42,896 bases of DNA, taken from contig JAYNHH010000021.1 of NCBI GenBank assembly GCA_038107835.1, positions 1 through 42,896 of the forward strand, written 5' to 3'. How positions within the stretch are numbered: position 1 is the stretch's first letter; each line of letters opens with the position of its first letter. A program made the translations under genes and the position numbers. The notes beneath the pieces are model-generated. The model made no database searches, was not told the DNA's origin, and saw nothing but the letters and a program-made list of their open reading frames with translations. Of the stretch, positions 41,766 through 42,896 are shown in pieces. This DNA is from MED-G116 sp038107835 (GTDB lineage: Bacteria > Pseudomonadota > Alphaproteobacteria > Puniceispirillales > Puniceispirillaceae).

Positions 41766-42896
41766 TCAGCCGTCCATTTTGCGACAGCAGCATGATGAAC
41801 TGATTTCAACATCAGTCTTTGCTATTGCCAGCCCCAATCGCGCCTCCAGTGATTGCTGTTCATCGTCACTCTCGCCTCGCTGCCTTAAGCATTCAACGAG
41901 GCCGTGAAGTGCCCATACATTCTCCCTGTGCTGCGCACAGCGGTAAACATCGGCACTCAAACCAAGGTCGGCACGATAAACTGCCTCTGCCTCGGCATGT
42001 TGGTCCTGCGCAAGAAGCAGCGCGCCAAGCGCGTGTCGTGGTGGGTGCATCCATGGCCATGGCTCAGAATAGTGAAGCTGGTCACAGCGCCTCACACTTT
42101 CCCGCAGATGCCTAAAGGCGGTTTCGTAATTGCCTTTGTGGTATTCCAGCTCACCAAGCATCATCGCCTCACCGACGCCCAGAATGGCAAGAGCCGTATT
42201 GTTGAAGAATTTGCGGTCGGGTGAAATCCTCTGCAAAGATTCATAGAACTTCCCTTTTTCCTGTTCTGCTTCGGTTTCATGCTCAAGGGTGGCATGCGCC
42301 ACCGCCCTCGCATAATGATGCATGGCAGCGGTTACACAATAGAGAGAGGGATCCGGTGGAGGTGATGTTTTGATGATGGTCTGCCATTTTCCAAAACGGA
42401 CCAGCACATGCATCCACATGGAATGATAGCCTTCCATTGTGGCAGCGATGAAGGGCTTGTCAGGTAGGTCGATGACGTCAGGTGTCAAGTTGTTGCAGAT
42501 CTCTTCAGCTGCGGCAAGCGCAGGTGTGAACTGGCCAAGCAGCATGCAGCTATAGACCATCAGATGCAGATCATGACAGCGTGCCGTCGTGTAGTAATTA
42601 TGTGGCCCCGCATAAGCCAGATATTTACGGTTTACCGAGATTGCTTTCTCGCTGCATTCTTTTGCTTTCTCATAGGCTCCACACAGGACATAGATATGGC
42701 CAGGCATGTGATGAATATGGCCCGCATCCGGGCAGAGCCCATCCAAACGGTCAGCCGAGTCCATCGCCCGTTCCGGGGCGTCGGACATTTCCAAAAGGTG
42801 AATGTGGAGGTGCAGTATCGCCGGATGTTGGGGAAGATTGCTCTCATCAGCCAGGAGGATTGCGCCCTCGCATAGAGAAATGGCTTCAAGCGTGTC
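41766..42896 (-). CDS. TPR-repeat protein, N-terminal part missing
   Basis: 376 codons are visible on the minus strand, open to the right edge, so the start lies outside the window. The reading frame runs through an HLHIHLLEMSDAPE segment and then GHIHHMPGHIYV, the diagnostic block of large bacterial TPR proteins of about 550 residues. Further helix pairs with GxYxxA and LLAQDQHAEAEAVY patterns follow. The C-terminus ends in a Cys-rich SSSCCCRKMDG. Proteins of this type probably serve as protein-interaction scaffolds; no enzyme motif is visible. Confidence 0.8.
   Translation of the reverse strand, partial: DTLEAISLCEGAILLADESNLPQHPAILHLHIHLLEMSDAPERAMDSADRLDGLCPDAGHIHHMPGHIYVLCGAYEKAKECSEKAISVNRKYLAYAGPHNYYTTARCHDLHLMVYSCMLLGQFTPALAAAEEICNNLTPDVIDLPDKPFIAATMEGYHSMWMHVLVRFGKWQTIIKTSPPPDPSLYCVTAAMHHYARAVAHATLEHETEAEQEKGKFYESLQRISPDRKFFNNTALAILGVGEAMMLGELEYHKGNYETAFRHLRESVRRCDQLHYSEPWPWMHPPRHALGALLLAQDQHAEAEAVYRADLGLSADVYRCAQHRENVWALHGLVECLRQRGESDDEQQSLEARLGLAIAKTDVEISSSCCCRKMDG

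Noticed and set aside
1..42896. Mobile element, phage, CRISPR array or tRNA-anchored island
   Set aside because: I saw no transposase, integrase, spaced direct-repeat array, tRNA gene or flanking direct repeats; gene style looks uniform across the window.

Overview
The window reads as chromosomal DNA of a heterotrophic alphaproteobacterium. GC content looks close to 50%, gene density is high, most starts are ATG with clear Shine-Dalgarno sites, and it is rich in ABC sugar importers. The gene families and GC would fit a marine lineage such as SAR116/Puniceispirillales, but that is a guess from content, not a database match. I see no tRNA, rRNA, IS element, integrase or CRISPR array. Apart from a housekeeping and hypothetical stretch at the right end, it is a row of adjacent carbohydrate-use blocks.

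Layout. (1) 1-2784: the tail of a MetE-like protein, a double-cupin protein, an RraA-family aldolase-like protein and a hydroxypyruvate-isomerase-like TIM barrel; the pathway is unknown. (2) 3347-6198, minus: xylA and xylB for xylose. (3) 6419-22250: a large myo-inositol region. It holds iolG, then an SDR and a second Gfo/Idh oxidoreductase on the minus strand. Divergent from these is a long plus-strand series: periplasmic binding protein, enlarged permease, ATPase, iolC-DUF2090 fusion, iolD, iolB, a PhyH-type dioxygenase, iolE, a second PhyH-type dioxygenase, a second PfkB kinase and a second iolB. (4) 22299-24605, minus: a sulfur module of exported rhodanese, YeeE/TsuA-type transporter and a 53-residue Cys-rich membrane protein. 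(5) 24815-35491: a galactoside block with AraC-type regulator, ABC binding protein and two permeases, GH4 alpha-galactosidase, galT and galK, converging on a GH42 beta-galactosidase and the MalK-type ATPase. (6) 35626-42896: htpG with a heat-shock-like promoter, an EamA transporter, a small hypothetical plus lipoprotein pair, a winged-helix-like protein, slyX, an AbrB-family membrane protein and a partial TPR protein.

How it works together. In the inositol block the importer would bring in an inositol-type cyclitol. IolG oxidises it, IolE dehydrates it, IolD opens the ring, IolB isomerises the product, and the IolC kinase with its DUF2090 (IolJ-like) half phosphorylates and cleaves. iolA and any inositol regulator are not in the window. 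The unusual part is the duplication of the IolC-type and IolB-type steps together with two Fe(II)/2-oxoglutarate oxygenases woven into the same operon, which suggests a side branch for modified cyclitols. In the galactoside block, an intact alpha- and/or beta-galactoside would be imported, hydrolysed in the cytoplasm by GH4 and GH42, and the galactose sent through GalK and GalT; galE is absent here.

Both importer operons carry a perfect intrinsic-terminator hairpin directly after the binding-protein gene. The best candidates for something undescribed are the doubled iol branch with its oxygenases (16854-22250), the inositol-type permease with a roughly 150-residue insert, and the tiny Cys-rich protein in the sulfur operon.
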